Assembly (NCBI RefSeq): GCF_040183065.1
Contig: NC_091117.1
Location: forward strand, 98,544,001 to 98,608,000
DNA from: Periplaneta americana
Taxonomy: Eukaryota; Arthropoda; Insecta; Blattodea; Blattidae
DNA: 64,000 bases
Direction: 5' to 3'
Shown: positions 11,059 to 22,029 of the stretch, one piece after another
How the letters are laid out: each line of letters starts with the position of its first letter
Position numbering within the stretch: position 1 is the first letter of the stretch
Notes under the pieces: model-generated
Database searches by the model: none
What the model was told of the DNA's origin: nothing
The model's input: only the letters and a program-made list of their open reading frames with translations
Made by a program: the position numbers and the translations under genes

Positions 11059-11399
11059 TAGTGTTGCCAATAGGACGGAAATTCCGTCAAAAGTGACGGA
11101 ATTTCAATGTAGCGGACGGGAAAAGAATGGCTTTGACGGGTGACGGATTTTCTGGCGGAAATCTTGATTTACATCGTCTATTGACTTTTTAGCTGCTGTC
11201 ATTTTTAATTATTTAATTTTCGGGGGAGCGTAGATCAACAAAGCACATCAACTGCAGAACTAGAGGCAGATGTTATTTTAATCAAGATTGGTAAGGAAGT
11301 TTTGCTTTTATTTGTGTATAGATATATTGAGTGGGTCTTATCTTATTTTTTTTTTTTTTAATTTTGACATATCCAGTGTTAAACCCTAGATCATATATA

Positions 11400-12729
11400 A
11401 AACAGATTGGCCAAGCTTATATTAAATTTAGACGCAACTGGAAAATAACGGACGCTATGCGTCGCTAGTGTCGAGAAATGAGCTTGCAATAACAAACACT
11501 AGATGGCAGAGTACCTGAACAGTACATAGAGTAATACGACTGTGGGATGACTTTTTTACGTCATGCCACCTCCAAATTTCTTCCTCATTGTAATGTGAGG
11601 TTATGTTACAATAAGACTTTGATGTGTCGCTAAATTGTAGTATACATAAGCTTGTTTTACCCAAATTCATCAACACACATAGATGACATTTTGGTACATG
11701 GCTGATATAATGTTGTTTGCGTTCAATATATAATCTGTCATTTGATGTACGAAATCTAATTGTTTTTAATTTTCAGTATACAATACCTCCCTAGCAACAA
11801 TTATCACAAAATACTAAAAAGATCAGATTTGTCTGCGTTTGTTGAATGCACATCATGATGCTCACGAAAAGGCACTAATTTATTTTGTGTGAACAAGATT
11901 ACAATTTTTGAATATGAAGGAAAAGCAGGTATCCCTCTTCTGAAATTTATCCGAAAGGGGAAGAATTACAACTCCCTCCACCCAAACTTGTTTCCTCTTT
12001 TCTAGGCCTATATGTTTTCATTTTACAGGTGTATTATATGATGCGATATGGAAGCAGATAAATAATAACTGTACGTTTCTCGTCCACATTAAATTCAACG
12101 TGTTCATAACGTAGACTTGATATATTGCTTCATGTAGGCTACACAGCTGGCAGTGTTCTTTTTACGAATAAGCGGTCGTACTAATCATTTTCTTTTCATC
12201 TGAACTTTTTTGCTAGAATATGCGTTTGTGTTTTTATTTGCTCTGTATGTTGTTAAATAACTACTGAACATCGTCTTTGGTTAACAAATTGTTCTAGTAT
12301 TCGTTTTATATCAGTCTTACGGTATTGAATTATGTCCATAACGTGGGCGAGATATTATCAGGCTGGAAAATTCGCTCTGAATGCATTTTTTTACACAATT
12401 TTCTAATTTTCAGCAGATTTACGATACCCTGTGCGGTTTCTCTGCCAATGCAGAGTTAATTGCAATATACGGTAATTCTGTTATTTTCCTGACACTTTTA
12501 TATCCGTTCTCAAACGTACTGATTTAGATTCTTTACCCTACTGTAGGTATTTTGCTCTCTACAAATCATCGTTAGTCATATGAAATAGCCTATAATAGTT
12601 GTTTGCAACGAATTAGTAGACAACCTCAATCCCTCCTGACCGCCTCCCTTACGAATTTCTTTCTCACTTTAATCAAATTTACTTTATACTGGTCCTTAAA
12701 TTACTGAAACTAGTGCTGAGGTAGTTACG
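11400..12729. other. AT-rich stretch without recognised genes
   Basis: No coding similarity, tRNA-like head or clear repeat was found on either strand. It belongs to the interior of the candidate hAT-like element. Confidence 0.4.
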
Positions 12730-13646
12730 GTGATTTCTGAAGTGAAAATCGTTCAATTTATAAGGGTGAAATCAAAAATAACTTTTGTAGCCTTTCCTTG
12801 TCCTTAATTGGAAATTTGAGTAACTTCATATGACAACAATATTTCTTCCTTCTTCTACAGTTAACATAATCGCAGATGGGCATTTCTAAATGAAGTTTGT
12901 TACACAGAAACCTTTGAGACAATATTGACACTTGAAGTTCTTTATATAGTTCGTCTATAAGAGTTAAATTAGCGCTGAGGTAGTTTCCTTCATACTCAGC
13001 TTATTCACCTTACATACATGAGTCTGTAACAGGTTAGGTTTGGTCAGTGCTGTCATGGTAATTTTTTTCTTGGCCATACACCCCACCCCTTGTTTTCTCC
13101 CTTGAAATATATTTTACTCTCCTCTCTCTATTTCTCCAATTGTCATTTAATTATTTTTTTTAATATTAAAGAAGAAGTAAAGAAATTGTTTTGCTTTACA
13201 ATTTAATTGTACAAGTTTGATTTAAAGAATACACCATGTAGCACCACCATAGATGCACACTTGTCTCGATGAATCTTGGAGTGTATATTTGCAGCACTTC
13301 TTGTTTTTCAACCATTATTTTATATAATTCTGGATTCCAGTGCTGAAGAGGTGGATAATTTTTGTTTATGAACATCAAACAAAATAGGCGGTAGGTACAG
13401 TAGGAACAGGAAGAGATGATCTAAGATCTGTATAGATCTCCACGTACAAAACTTAGGCACCCATATGCCGTATGGCTCCTTACAGAGAAAATTTTCATTT
13501 TCCCATACGATTAATTAAAAAAAATTGTAGGTTCCATACGATATATGGCCTCGTGTGGCCTCCATGACAGCACTGGGGTCAGTTAGTTTAGGCATCTCCA
13601 CAAAAAAATTCCTTATAAATTGAACGGTTTTCACTTCAGAAATCAC
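12730..13646. repeat. Inverted-repeat (MITE-like) element with a second one nested in it
   Basis: A 36-bp arm at 12730-12765 (GTGATTTCTGAAGTGAAAAT...) recurs inverted at 13611-13646 with one mismatch. Between them lies a second pair: CAGTGCTGTCATGG at 13045-13058 and its reverse complement at 13562-13575. CAG ends suggest a small hAT-type MITE (13045-13575). Its flanking 8-mers GGTTTGGT and GGGTCAGT match at only five positions, so the TSD is doubtful. No protein-coding content is seen. Confidence 0.55.
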
Positions 13647-13649
13647 AGG

Positions 13650-15654
13650 AACCGCTTCACCCAGGTAAGTAGTTAGCAGTTAATCATTTCAAAGCTCTTG
13701 TTATATTATGAAATAGCATCACACAATGCTGCCAAAATAAATGTTCCCAGTGTTAAAATTACAGAGTGTAAATTTCGCTTAGGACAGTTTTTGCTCTGGA
13801 AAATTAAAGGAAACAAACAGTATATCAAACCAGCAGCTGAGACACAAAGCACCTGAAATTCGAAAGTGGTTAAAAATTTTTATATTTGGTTCTTTCTTAT
13901 TTACCAGCAACAGAAGTACCGATATCAGATTTTTTGCAGAGCTAATATCAGAGGCCCCTCCTATTAGATAATGTTTTGAATATTATTATATTCTGGAAAA
14001 CTACATTGGCACATCAACCTCCCCTCCCCCCGCTGAATTCTGGGCTGAAGCACGAAAATTTCGAAATGTACAAACTACAGATGCGGCAGAATATTACCAC
14101 AATGGTCTTCAGCAAGAATTTTGTAAGACATATCCAAATATCTTCATGGTCATTATATGTATTAAAATAAAACATATACTACATGTGAAGTACCTACTAA
14201 AAATGAGAGAAATAGAAATGGGAAGGACAATAAAAAAAGTGGAATGGACAAACACTAAGAAACTATTCATCTTGAATCAGTATGAACAATAGGACACTTT
14301 TTTTTTGGTGTTAGTGGTATAGAATATGAAATTAAGTTGCATCAATAAGTTTTCGAGTTTAGCATTACTTTAAGTATTTATTGTCCCCCTGTTGGAAAGA
14401 TAGAATTACTTTGTTTGAAACTTGATGAAATTTTATTGTACCTTAACTCAATTTATTAAGGTACAATAAAATTCAAAATAATAACTGCAGGCCATTTTAA
14501 AATAAATCTGTTGGATGTAAATTATTTCTTAATTTATTAGGACCATAAAGGTATTGTTACAAGCGATAGATTGAATCATTTTTATCTTAATAATTTAATG
14601 TAGGATGATTATTTCGGGAATTGTTATGCTCTAAATTGTGAGGATATTTTAATACTATTTTAAAATATAAATTTGGAATATGTTTCCAGTTAGTAAAGAG
14701 TAATTCAGAGAGACAGAGGTCTCAAGCATATTTATTGACACATGCCAGAATTATTAAATATGAAAAAAAGAGTTCTTGCACTAACATACTGTTTATAAAG
14801 TAACCAAATCTTAAGAAATACAGTATATGTACTGGTATTCTATATAAAGGCATAGGAGTGAATATAAATCTGTTTTAAGGAATTCCTATTTAATATTCCT
14901 GCTATAGGAACATGACAAAATAAATACAACGCAGCATGGAAGCTAATTCAACTCTTATCGAGTATTGTTGATGAGATGTGTTATGAAGGTAGACCGAATC
15001 ATTCAATATAAATGTATAAATAGGACGAATAATAATAGATGAATTTCAGTGTATGTAGTATCAAAACTGAAAGCGGTAACTAGTCTATGAATGATGTCTT
15101 AACAAGTATAAATAAAATGGACTCTTGACAAGAGACACACATTTGGCTTCAGTAATAACTAGGACTTCAAGGAATTTATGGTAGCTCACCTGTCAGGCAA
15201 AACTCTGAATAGTCAGCATTGTCGAACTATAGAAGCACGATTAAAAAGTATTTTTTTCCCCACCCATTACATGTGATTGCTTTTTTCAAGTCCCGGTAAT
15301 AACATTATTAAATTAATTATCCCACATATTTGGGTGGTGCCTTTCTTTGTTTCTGACATAATTTATGAGAGTTTCTCTTTTACACTTCAATAGAGAAATA
15401 CAACTTTCAGTGGACAATGAACGTGTAACTCTAATGGAACTCTAAGAACCACAGCATTAATGTTTTCTTCTTTTCTTTCATGCCCTTTACTTTTGTTGCA
15501 GATAATATCATGCTATTGGATAATTATACATGCACCTTTCTAATAAAATTGGCATATATTTCACTGGTCTCAGAAGTAAAATTAAATGTATAATAGCTTC
15601 TCGGTGCAAAATATTTACTGAAAATTATTGTAGGATTTGACTAGAAATGTCACT
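13650..15654. other. AT-rich stretch; one perfect hairpin
   Basis: No gene is recognised. A perfect inverted repeat with 18-bp arms (AATTTTATTGTACCTTAA at 14429-14446 and its complement at 14456-14473) surrounds a 9-base loop. It is listed here as structure only. It may be a small foldback element or a junction of two inverted copies. Confidence 0.5.
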
Positions 15655-16034
15655 TCTCAGGCAAGGTTATTCGTGGATGACTGTATACTATACAGAAAAA
15701 ATTAGTGATAAATCTTATATCACCGCCTTGCAAAACTAGCTTGACGTTATTGAAAACTGGACTACAACAAATAAAATTAAAATCAATGTGAGCAAAAGTA
15801 AATCAATATGTATCCTTCTGTAAAACACAAAATTAAATTCGTCTCATATACCAATTAAATGGATCACCAGTGTCACAAGTAAACACTTAGGTACTGTATA
15901 TATTTTAGTAACAAACTGGTTGAAATAAGTCACTAATATTACAAGGATAGCCTGGAAAACACTACATTTCTTTATGCGTATTCTTAAGAAAGCTAACCGA
16001 AAGTCAAAAGAATTAATGTACATAACCTATGTTC
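15655..16034 (+). pseudogene. LINE reverse-transcriptase fragment, decayed
   Basis: Plus-strand translation in shifting frames gives a reverse-transcriptase fingers-to-thumb segment: RLFVDDCILYRKI, where VDD replaces the catalytic ADD, then ALQN.LDVIENW, KINVSKSKSI, and later ITRIAWKTLHFFMRILKKAN and ELMYITYVRS. These are typical of Jockey-like insect LINEs. It is truncated at both ends, has stops and frame changes, and is directly followed by a SINE-B. It is too broken to be functional. Confidence 0.65.
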
Positions 16035-16275
16035 GGTCCACTGCTGTGGAGTAATGGTAGGCACATCTGACCGTGAAATGAGTGGGACCGGGTTCAAATC
16101 CTGATTGGGGCAAGTTACCTGGTTGAGGTTTTTCCGAGGTTTTCCCCAATTGTAAGGCGAATGTCATGTAATCTATGGCGAATCCTCAACCTCATCTCGC
16201 CAAATATCATTTCACTATCATCAATTCCATCGAGGCTAAATAACCTAGTAGTTGATACAACATCGTTAAATAATC
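16035..16275 (+). repeat. SINE-B copy 2
   Basis: The head TGTGGAGTAATGGTAGGCAC and the B box GGGTTCAAATCC are followed by the family body (AAGTTACCTGGTTGAGGTTT, GAGGCTAAATAACCTAG, GTTGATACAACATCGT). It differs from the other copies at many positions and lacks part of the CTGGGTAACTTTCGG segment, so it is older. No clear target duplication was found. Confidence 0.8.
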
Positions 16276-16500
16276 AATTTAAAAAAGACGTCAGATAAGC
16301 AGAGGAAGTTACAAAAGCTTGTAGTGGCGAAGAATTTCAAGCGTCTGTGTTGTTAAAAAAAGGGAAGTACTACAAATGGCAGAAAAAGTGGATAGCTTAT
16401 ATTGAAGTATTTGTTACGTGACATTACACAGGAGATATCACCACATATAGTTGTAAACAACCGTGGATATTTTAAATCTGAAAGTGTACGTTAGTGTAAT

Positions 16501-16756
16501 TTTTTTTATTGGGTTATTTTACGACGCTGTATCAACATCTAAATTATTTAGCGTCTGAATGATATGAAGGTGATAATGCCGGTGAAATGAGTCCGGGGTC
16601 CAGCACCGAAAGTTACCCAGCATTTGCTCGTATTGGGTTGAGGGAAAACCCCGGAAAAAACCTCAACCAGGTAACTTGCCCCGACCGGGATTCGAACCCG
16701 GGCCACCTGGTTTTGCAGTCAGACGCGCTGACCGTTACTCCACAGGTGTGGACACT
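16501..16756 (-). repeat. SINE-B copy 3
   Basis: A near-complete minus-strand copy: tail TTATTTTACGACGCTGTATC on plus, then the body, and the tRNA-like head ending in CTCCACAGGTGTGG. The target duplication TTAGTGTAAT is exact at 16491-16500 and 16757-16766. It lies only about 225 bp from copy 2, in the opposite orientation. Confidence 0.9.
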
Positions 16757-16766
16757 TTAGTGTAAT

Positions 16767-18440
16767 CAAGTGTTGCTTTGTATAATAAGAACTGTAGACA
16801 CAGTGTATACGGTAAATCTCTATATGCATTTGAAAAGATTAGTAATCAACTTGACAGAAATGTTCGTGTGTCACAATATAATTTGTAATATTTTATTTGT
16901 TAATGGCACTGTTATTTTTATTAAAGTATGCGATTTAGCAGTTACATGTACTTCACAAATGTCTTAATTGTTTCAAAAACAATTAAATGCATTTATGACA
17001 TTTGGCACAATAATATGAACATTTTCCATTTTGGTAATAAATTAAGTGGCAAGAAAATGTTCATGTGTCACACCATATAATATTTAATATTTTTTACATT
17101 ATTAATTATTCCTTTTCATTATGATTTTCTGTTTATATTTTGGAATGCTTAGGTTAAAAAACAATGATGTGTCTTTCATGAACGCCTAAGTATTTGATTA
17201 AGTATCCTGTGAAGATCATAGTTACTTCCAAAATGTTACGTGTGTGACTATGGAATGACCCATCAGTATTGTTAGTATTGTTACAAATTACAAAACCTGA
17301 AACTGTTAGAATGGGATCAGGAGTAGTGACAAAAAATGTAATGTTGTAGGCCTACATCAACATGACTATTTTAATCCAGTTTCTAATAATTTTTAAGGTT
17401 TGAAGGCCTTTTGAGGTAAACAGTATTGAACATATGAGGGAAGGGCTATTTCTTGGTAATGGATTAGGCCTGTATATTTTATAATATTATTAACTATATA
17501 TTGTTAAAGTACCTAGTAAATATCGTAATATGTATATTATATAATACTGTAAACGAGACAATATCACAGGCTGCAAACTAGATAATTCTTGTTTTTGTAT
17601 AATTATACGAACATGTCTGAAATAAACAAGACTACCATTGGTTAGGTTAGGATAGGATTACTTATATATTGTAATCAGGCTATATGCACAAATTTTCCAA
17701 TATACTACTATCATAACTAAATAGGTAATGTTAACATTAATTTTCATAAGTTTTTGTGGTGCAAATTAAAATAATTCAAAGTAAAGTATAACAAAACTCC
17801 GACAACATTATAATTATGAACGTCAAATTCTCTTATTTTATTTATTTTTCAGTGTTTAGTCCCTTATTTCCCATTGTTCTTTGGATTTATCATTAGTGAA
17901 ATATCAATTAACGGATAAATTATGTTATACACTCAGTTGATAATATAAATAATATTCACGACAAATATATAAAGACAGAAGAGATAACGAATCATAATTT
18001 AGCCCACCGATAACTTTATAACATGGTCTAAAAATTCTAGGTAGATTGGCTTTGCGCGAGAGACTGCATTGTATTCTATTCAATACAAAGGCGTACTTTA
18101 TCTTATCTCTCCGCTTCGCCCACGTGACAACTATAATTAGAACTCCCTCGTTCCGAACTTGCCTAGGTCATATAGGCCAATAATATTTATCCATGGTCAT
18201 CAATTGTCGACAGTACATACCGTTGCTTACGAGAATATCTCGTAAGCAAGAAATAATCGATTTAGACCGACCAGACCGGTTCAGAGTTCGTGTCTCGTGA
18301 TGGTGTTGGTCATTGTGCCATCTGTTGACGATTATTGAACTACATCAAGCCGGCCTCGACTGCAAATCCTAAAGCCTATATAAAAGAGCTATCTGTTAGT
18401 ATATATGATCTAGGGTTAAACTGACGGGGATACAATTTGT
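16767..18440. other. AT-rich stretch without recognised genes; TATA-like box near its right end
   Basis: No coding similarity is visible. At 18375-18385 there is a consensus-like CTATATAAAAG, about 70 bp inside the right end of the candidate hAT-like element and pointing toward the PIG-W relic. A CACGTG E-box-like hexamer is at 18121-18126. Promoter activity is not shown by these alone. Confidence 0.3.
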
Positions 18441-18743
18441 GTTGGCAATACTGACTTTAGGAATTGTACAATCAGCTGTTATGTTGAAATAGTGATTTCT
18501 ATGTAGTCAAATATTTGTTATATTTACATTAATATTATAGTTAATATCATTTTATAGTGACCACGAGTTTGTAAATTGTAAGGCGGAACATCGAAATCTT
18601 CCAAAATGGGAGGTTACTACGTAATTATAGAATGAGAAAAAGTGCTCTGTATATATATATAATTAATACAGGTTGTATGTTAATTCGTTTATTCAGATAT
18701 TCTTAAATATGATTCCGTTGAAGAGATAAGTAGTGTGAATTTC

Positions 18744-20460
18744 ATGATGGAGGAAGTAATAATTGATTCATACGGGTATAAGCACTATTACAAACAAATT
18801 AGGCCCTATACAGATTACTACGGTAATGGAAGAACAGGAACAGACGTTATGTTAATAGTGGTGCCTGCCCCATTTGGAATATTTTTGTCATAATTATGTG
18901 TCATCGGCTTGATTGTATGCTGCAAAGTCTAGAATTCAAATTTCACCGAAAGTGACTAGGTGACTAACATTCATAATTGATTTTGCAGTTATTAGTGTAC
19001 CTTTCATTTTGTATTTTACAATATAGACCCACAGGGTGTATAGAAACAACACTGAGAATGCTTAGTATGTTGGGCCGGACGATAGACTGATCATTTTTCA
19101 GGAGGGAACCCATGTCTGGAAATTCATGGTTTGGGCGCTGTGGGCGTCGAAGTTTCATCGAATTGTTTTTGGTGTCCTAATTACCGTACGTAGTTATGCA
19201 GCTCATTAGCCATCAGCGTACAGTGGATGAACGAACTGCATCTCAACTTTCCTGTGCAGCATATGCACTACATTGGTAGAGGGGGAGCTGTTCCATGGCC
19301 ACCAGAGTCACCTGATCTCACATCTCTCGACTATTTTCTGTGGCGTACTATGAAGACTATGGTGTATGCTACTCCTGTAACATCAGAGGAGGACCTTATC
19401 GCACGAATCCACTCTGCGACTGAATACTGAGCACAAAGCCGCACTTATTTGACCATGTGTGGCAGTCTCTGCACTGCCGATGTATGCTCTGCAGTCAAGT
19501 AGGAGGTCAACATTTTGAACACCTTTTGTGATTTACTGTACAGTGTGATGCTCTTCTTGGGTTTCTATGAAATGTGAAACACGCACCCATCACCATACCC
19601 GAACCGTTCTAAAACTACAATGTCCCACAGCACCCAAACCATAAATTTCCGGACATGGGTTTGCTCTTGAAAAATGATCAGTTACCATTCCGTCCAACAT
19701 ACTATGCGTTGTCGGTGTTGTTTCTATACATCCTGTAAAATGACATGCATATTTTGGTTTCTTAAGCCTTTTTTATTTCATTGTGTGTTTGTGTAACATA
19801 CAATTGTATCATTAATAGAAATGTATTAACTAAATACTTCATTGGCGTACTCTTGAGAACTCCAATAATGGAAAAAAGATCTTAAAAATATGTGAAAAAT
19901 TTTAGAGCAATAATGAATTTGATGACTGCTGTTTGTATTCTTGCAGTAGATTTCAAGATATTTCCTAAGTGACTAGTAAAGACAGAAACATTTGGCTATG
20001 GATTGATGGATGTCGGTGTAGAATTATTTATTATAGTGAATGCTATTGTTTCACCAGAGTCTTTGGGTCACAAATTTATGCCAAAAATGTTCACAGCCTC
20101 TATGTGGAAAGCTTTAAAGGATTATATACCATTGTTTTTGTTAGGTTTTGCAAGTTTTTTTGTAACGAAACAAATAGATTATCAATAACATGTTTCTGAA
20201 TATGCTGTTCAATGGAATTTTTTTTATAAGTTCAGCAATTACCAAAATTACAGGTACTGGTACATTGATTTCACAAATTATCAGTTTCGATTATATTCAT
20301 TTATGATATCAGCGATAATACTTGGAATTCACCAATTGTTACTGCAAGATTGGGTTCTAAGTAATGTAGCCTACTGAGGGAAAACTTTCTAACTCTGAAT
20401 TGTGAAGGTAATATTATTTGAATCTTGGTATATAGCGTAACACTGCCATTGAAATCATGA
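18744..20460 (+). pseudogene. PIG-W: PIG-W (GPI inositol acyltransferase) pseudogene
   Basis: PIG-W/GWT1 is an ER multi-pass membrane enzyme that acylates inositol during GPI-anchor synthesis. Three blocks resemble it, in order. 18744-18893 reads as an N terminus (YKHYYKQIRPYTDYYG, then LIVVPAPFGIFLS, then TAA). About 18985-19026 reads FAVISVPFILYFTI. 19840-20376 is the strongest block: FRAIMNLMTAVCILAVDF, FGYGLMDVGVELF, AIVSPES, YIPLFLLGF, KQIDYQ-stop-HVSEYAVQWNFF, LGIHQLLLQ. A frameshift then leads to RENFLTLNCEGN. Stops lie in the places of R (TGA after IFPK) and E (TAA after DYQ). The strongest block is continuous without an intron. A 704-bp element (19032-19735) splits the copy. About half of a normal 500-residue protein is visible, and the C-terminal half was not found. 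Confidence 0.78.
19032..19735. mobile_element. Long-TIR Tc1/mariner-type element, internally deleted, 704 bp
   Basis: The left end CAGGGTGTATAGAAACAACA and the right end, reverse complemented, CAGGATGTATAGAAACAACA begin terminal inverted repeats of about 120 bp. Similarity continues through CTTAGTATGTTGG and ACTGATCATTTTTCA to TGGTTTGGGCGCTGTGGG. TA follows the right end; on the left the matching dinucleotide is CA, probably a mutated TA. Inside, plus-strand 19227-19430 still encodes a transposase C terminus (VPWPPESPDLTSLDYFLWRT), the region around the third catalytic aspartate of a DD41D-type enzyme. The N-terminal domain and the first two aspartates are missing, so it is non-autonomous. 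Confidence 0.8.
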
Positions 20461-20965
20461 ATTTACGAACTTTGATATTACTTGTGTTCCATTTATTCTA
20501 GAAGCCATTAATTATAATGGGTTATTATTTATTCTTACAGCAAACTTGCTAAAGTGAAAGCAGAAAACTATGAACATGGAGCGGGGCTAGATGCATCTGC
20601 TATTCTGCAATCAGTCATTCAGATTGCCACAATGTTGCCTAGTTAACAACCGTGCTAGCTTGCTGTAGTGGAGCCTTTTTATTTACTTCTTTGCACGCAC
20701 AAAATTTATAAGATTTTTTTGATAATGACGTGAGAAAGAGCTAATTTTATTGAAGGTGACTGTCCAAACCCCATGTTTGTATGATTAGCAGTTGGCAAGA
20801 TAAGTGCTAGCCTTGAAGCTAATACATGTATAAATACAGCTACTTACCTTTGTTTTGTCAAACCAAAATATAACAAGTGAGACTGCATTTCTCAGTTCTC
20901 AACCATAATTCACATCAGTGTAGTAGGAAATATCGGTGAAGACATGTTACGAGTTGTTGAAAGAT
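20461..20965. other. Spacer without recognised genes
   Basis: No coding similarity was identified between the end of the PIG-W relic and the transposase fragment at 20972. The C-terminal half of PIG-W was looked for here and not seen. Confidence 0.35.
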
Positions 20966-20971
20966 TGTTTC

Positions 20972-21300
20972 ATAATGTCATTTAACAAGTCTAGTACCAG
21001 TAAACCACGTGGTAGTGACACTACACGTAAAGTTTTACATAAGCTGGTCAGAACTATGGTTCTTGATGTGTACACTTTTTTCCAGAAACTGTCAATTACA
21101 GAAGTACGTGATATTACAAATTTTGCCCGAAGTCGGGAATTAACAGCTGAAGCTTGCTGTGAGTGCGCATTCTGTAATAAGTATTCTTAGAGAGGGCAAA
21201 GAGTTAGCTAAAATTGGAGGTGTGAGCACTTTCAGGTCTCCTGGATAAAATTGCATAGTGGAGAAGCATGATTTTCAGAAAATGTGTGTATAAGAGAAAA
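20972..21300 (+). pseudogene. DDE_3-family transposase N-terminal fragment
   Basis: The frame opens at an ATG and reads a helix-turn-helix region. RKVLHKLVRTMVLDVYTFFQ and ARSRELTAEACCECA parallel the copy at 48385-48702 (KIRKMVFSVYNFFRK, QALTAEACSLSVSTVSHV). After a stop at about 21188, further frames give KELAKIGGVSTFRSPG, which corresponds to the linker before the catalytic domain in this insect IS630-like family. The catalytic domain is absent. Confidence 0.6.
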
Positions 21301-21429
21301 TTTACAACGTCCAAAAAATTGGTTAGTTTACCTCATACACATATACAAACAGTCTGTCTTCATATTAGCAAAGATAGAATAGATATAGATTATGATGATG
21401 ATTAAGACGATGATGAATCATGGTATGTA

Positions 21430-21553
21430 AATTTCCAGTCCAGCATTTGCGTTTGTGACATAAGGAAACCATCAGATTGGTCGACCATGGGGTTTGAATC
21501 TGGGGCCTCTCCCAAATTCGAATCTATTGCTTTACCACTGAGATACATCCCTT
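21430..21553 (-). repeat. SINE-C-like tRNA-derived sequence
   Basis: On the minus strand the head reads GGGATGTATCTCAGTGGTAA with an A-box-like TATCTCAGTGGTAAAGC, followed at tRNA-like spacing by CAGATTCAAACCCC, a B-box-like element. The body then differs from SINE-A and SINE-B. A true tRNA is unlikely because no acceptor stem closes the structure. Confidence 0.5.
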
Positions 21554-21555
21554 GG

Positions 21556-21840
21556 CTATTTTATATTTATTTTTATTATAGCTATATCTGAAGAAACTTT
21601 CCCAGCCACTTCTGAATCCAAATATATTGCCCGATTCAATTGAGGTGTGCAGCCATCAATCTGTAAGACGAATGATGTCGGACTGTGTGAAAAGCTAGGG
21701 CCCCTTCTGCAGCCAAAACACGATTTGTTTGCCAATGTTGACTGAGATGAGGTGAAGAGCTGGTCAATCTTCTGCGAACTGCTGCAGCCCTGTACACTTT
21801 TCTCGTGTTTCTTTGAAGAGCTATGACTATCCAACTCTTG
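21556..21840 (-). pseudogene. hAT transposase N-terminal fragment (BED-finger end)
   Basis: A 92-residue frame: the end of a BED-type finger (LDSHSSSKKHEKSVQG), a linker (SSQKIDQLFTSSQSTLANK), then QLNRAIYLDSEVAGKVSSD. That last part resembles the start of the catalytic region in a widespread hAT family in which a Y.DSD.AKKLS-like motif follows the finger. It is truncated on both sides and unrelated to the larger hAT relic just upstream on the same strand. Confidence 0.5.
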
Positions 21841-22029
21841 AGAACCTAAAAATATTAATAAACTTCATTGCCTGAACTGTAGTTTACGTCCCCATATTCT
21901 TGCCAAAGATAAATATATGATTAGCATAGGTTAAATAAGGTTCATTTTTTTGCATCTACTAGAAAACGAGTAGAGATTCATTGCTTGGCCCTCCTGGAAT
22001 TTCACTATTTAATATTGTCTGCATGACCT

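Larger units (their letters stand above)
11059..18453. mobile_element. Candidate 7.4-kb hAT-like element, decayed
   Basis: The left end TAGTGTTGCCAATA (11059-11072) and the right end, reverse complemented, CAGTATTGCCAACA (18440-18453) are similar. Both continue to a shared CCGTCA. A second shared inverted block, CCCTAGATCATATATA plus ACAGAT, lies further inside (11387-11415 and 18389-18417); on the left it is pushed inward by about 285 bp of extra DNA. Flanking 8-mers ACAATAGG (11051-11058) and ACTTTAGG (18454-18461) agree at six positions, as a decayed hAT duplication might. I found no transposase remains inside, so this is a structural inference. Confidence 0.45.

Noticed and set aside
13976..14170. 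64-codon plus-strand frame
   Set aside because: No similarity and no promoter or neighbouring exon; low complexity AT-rich surroundings.
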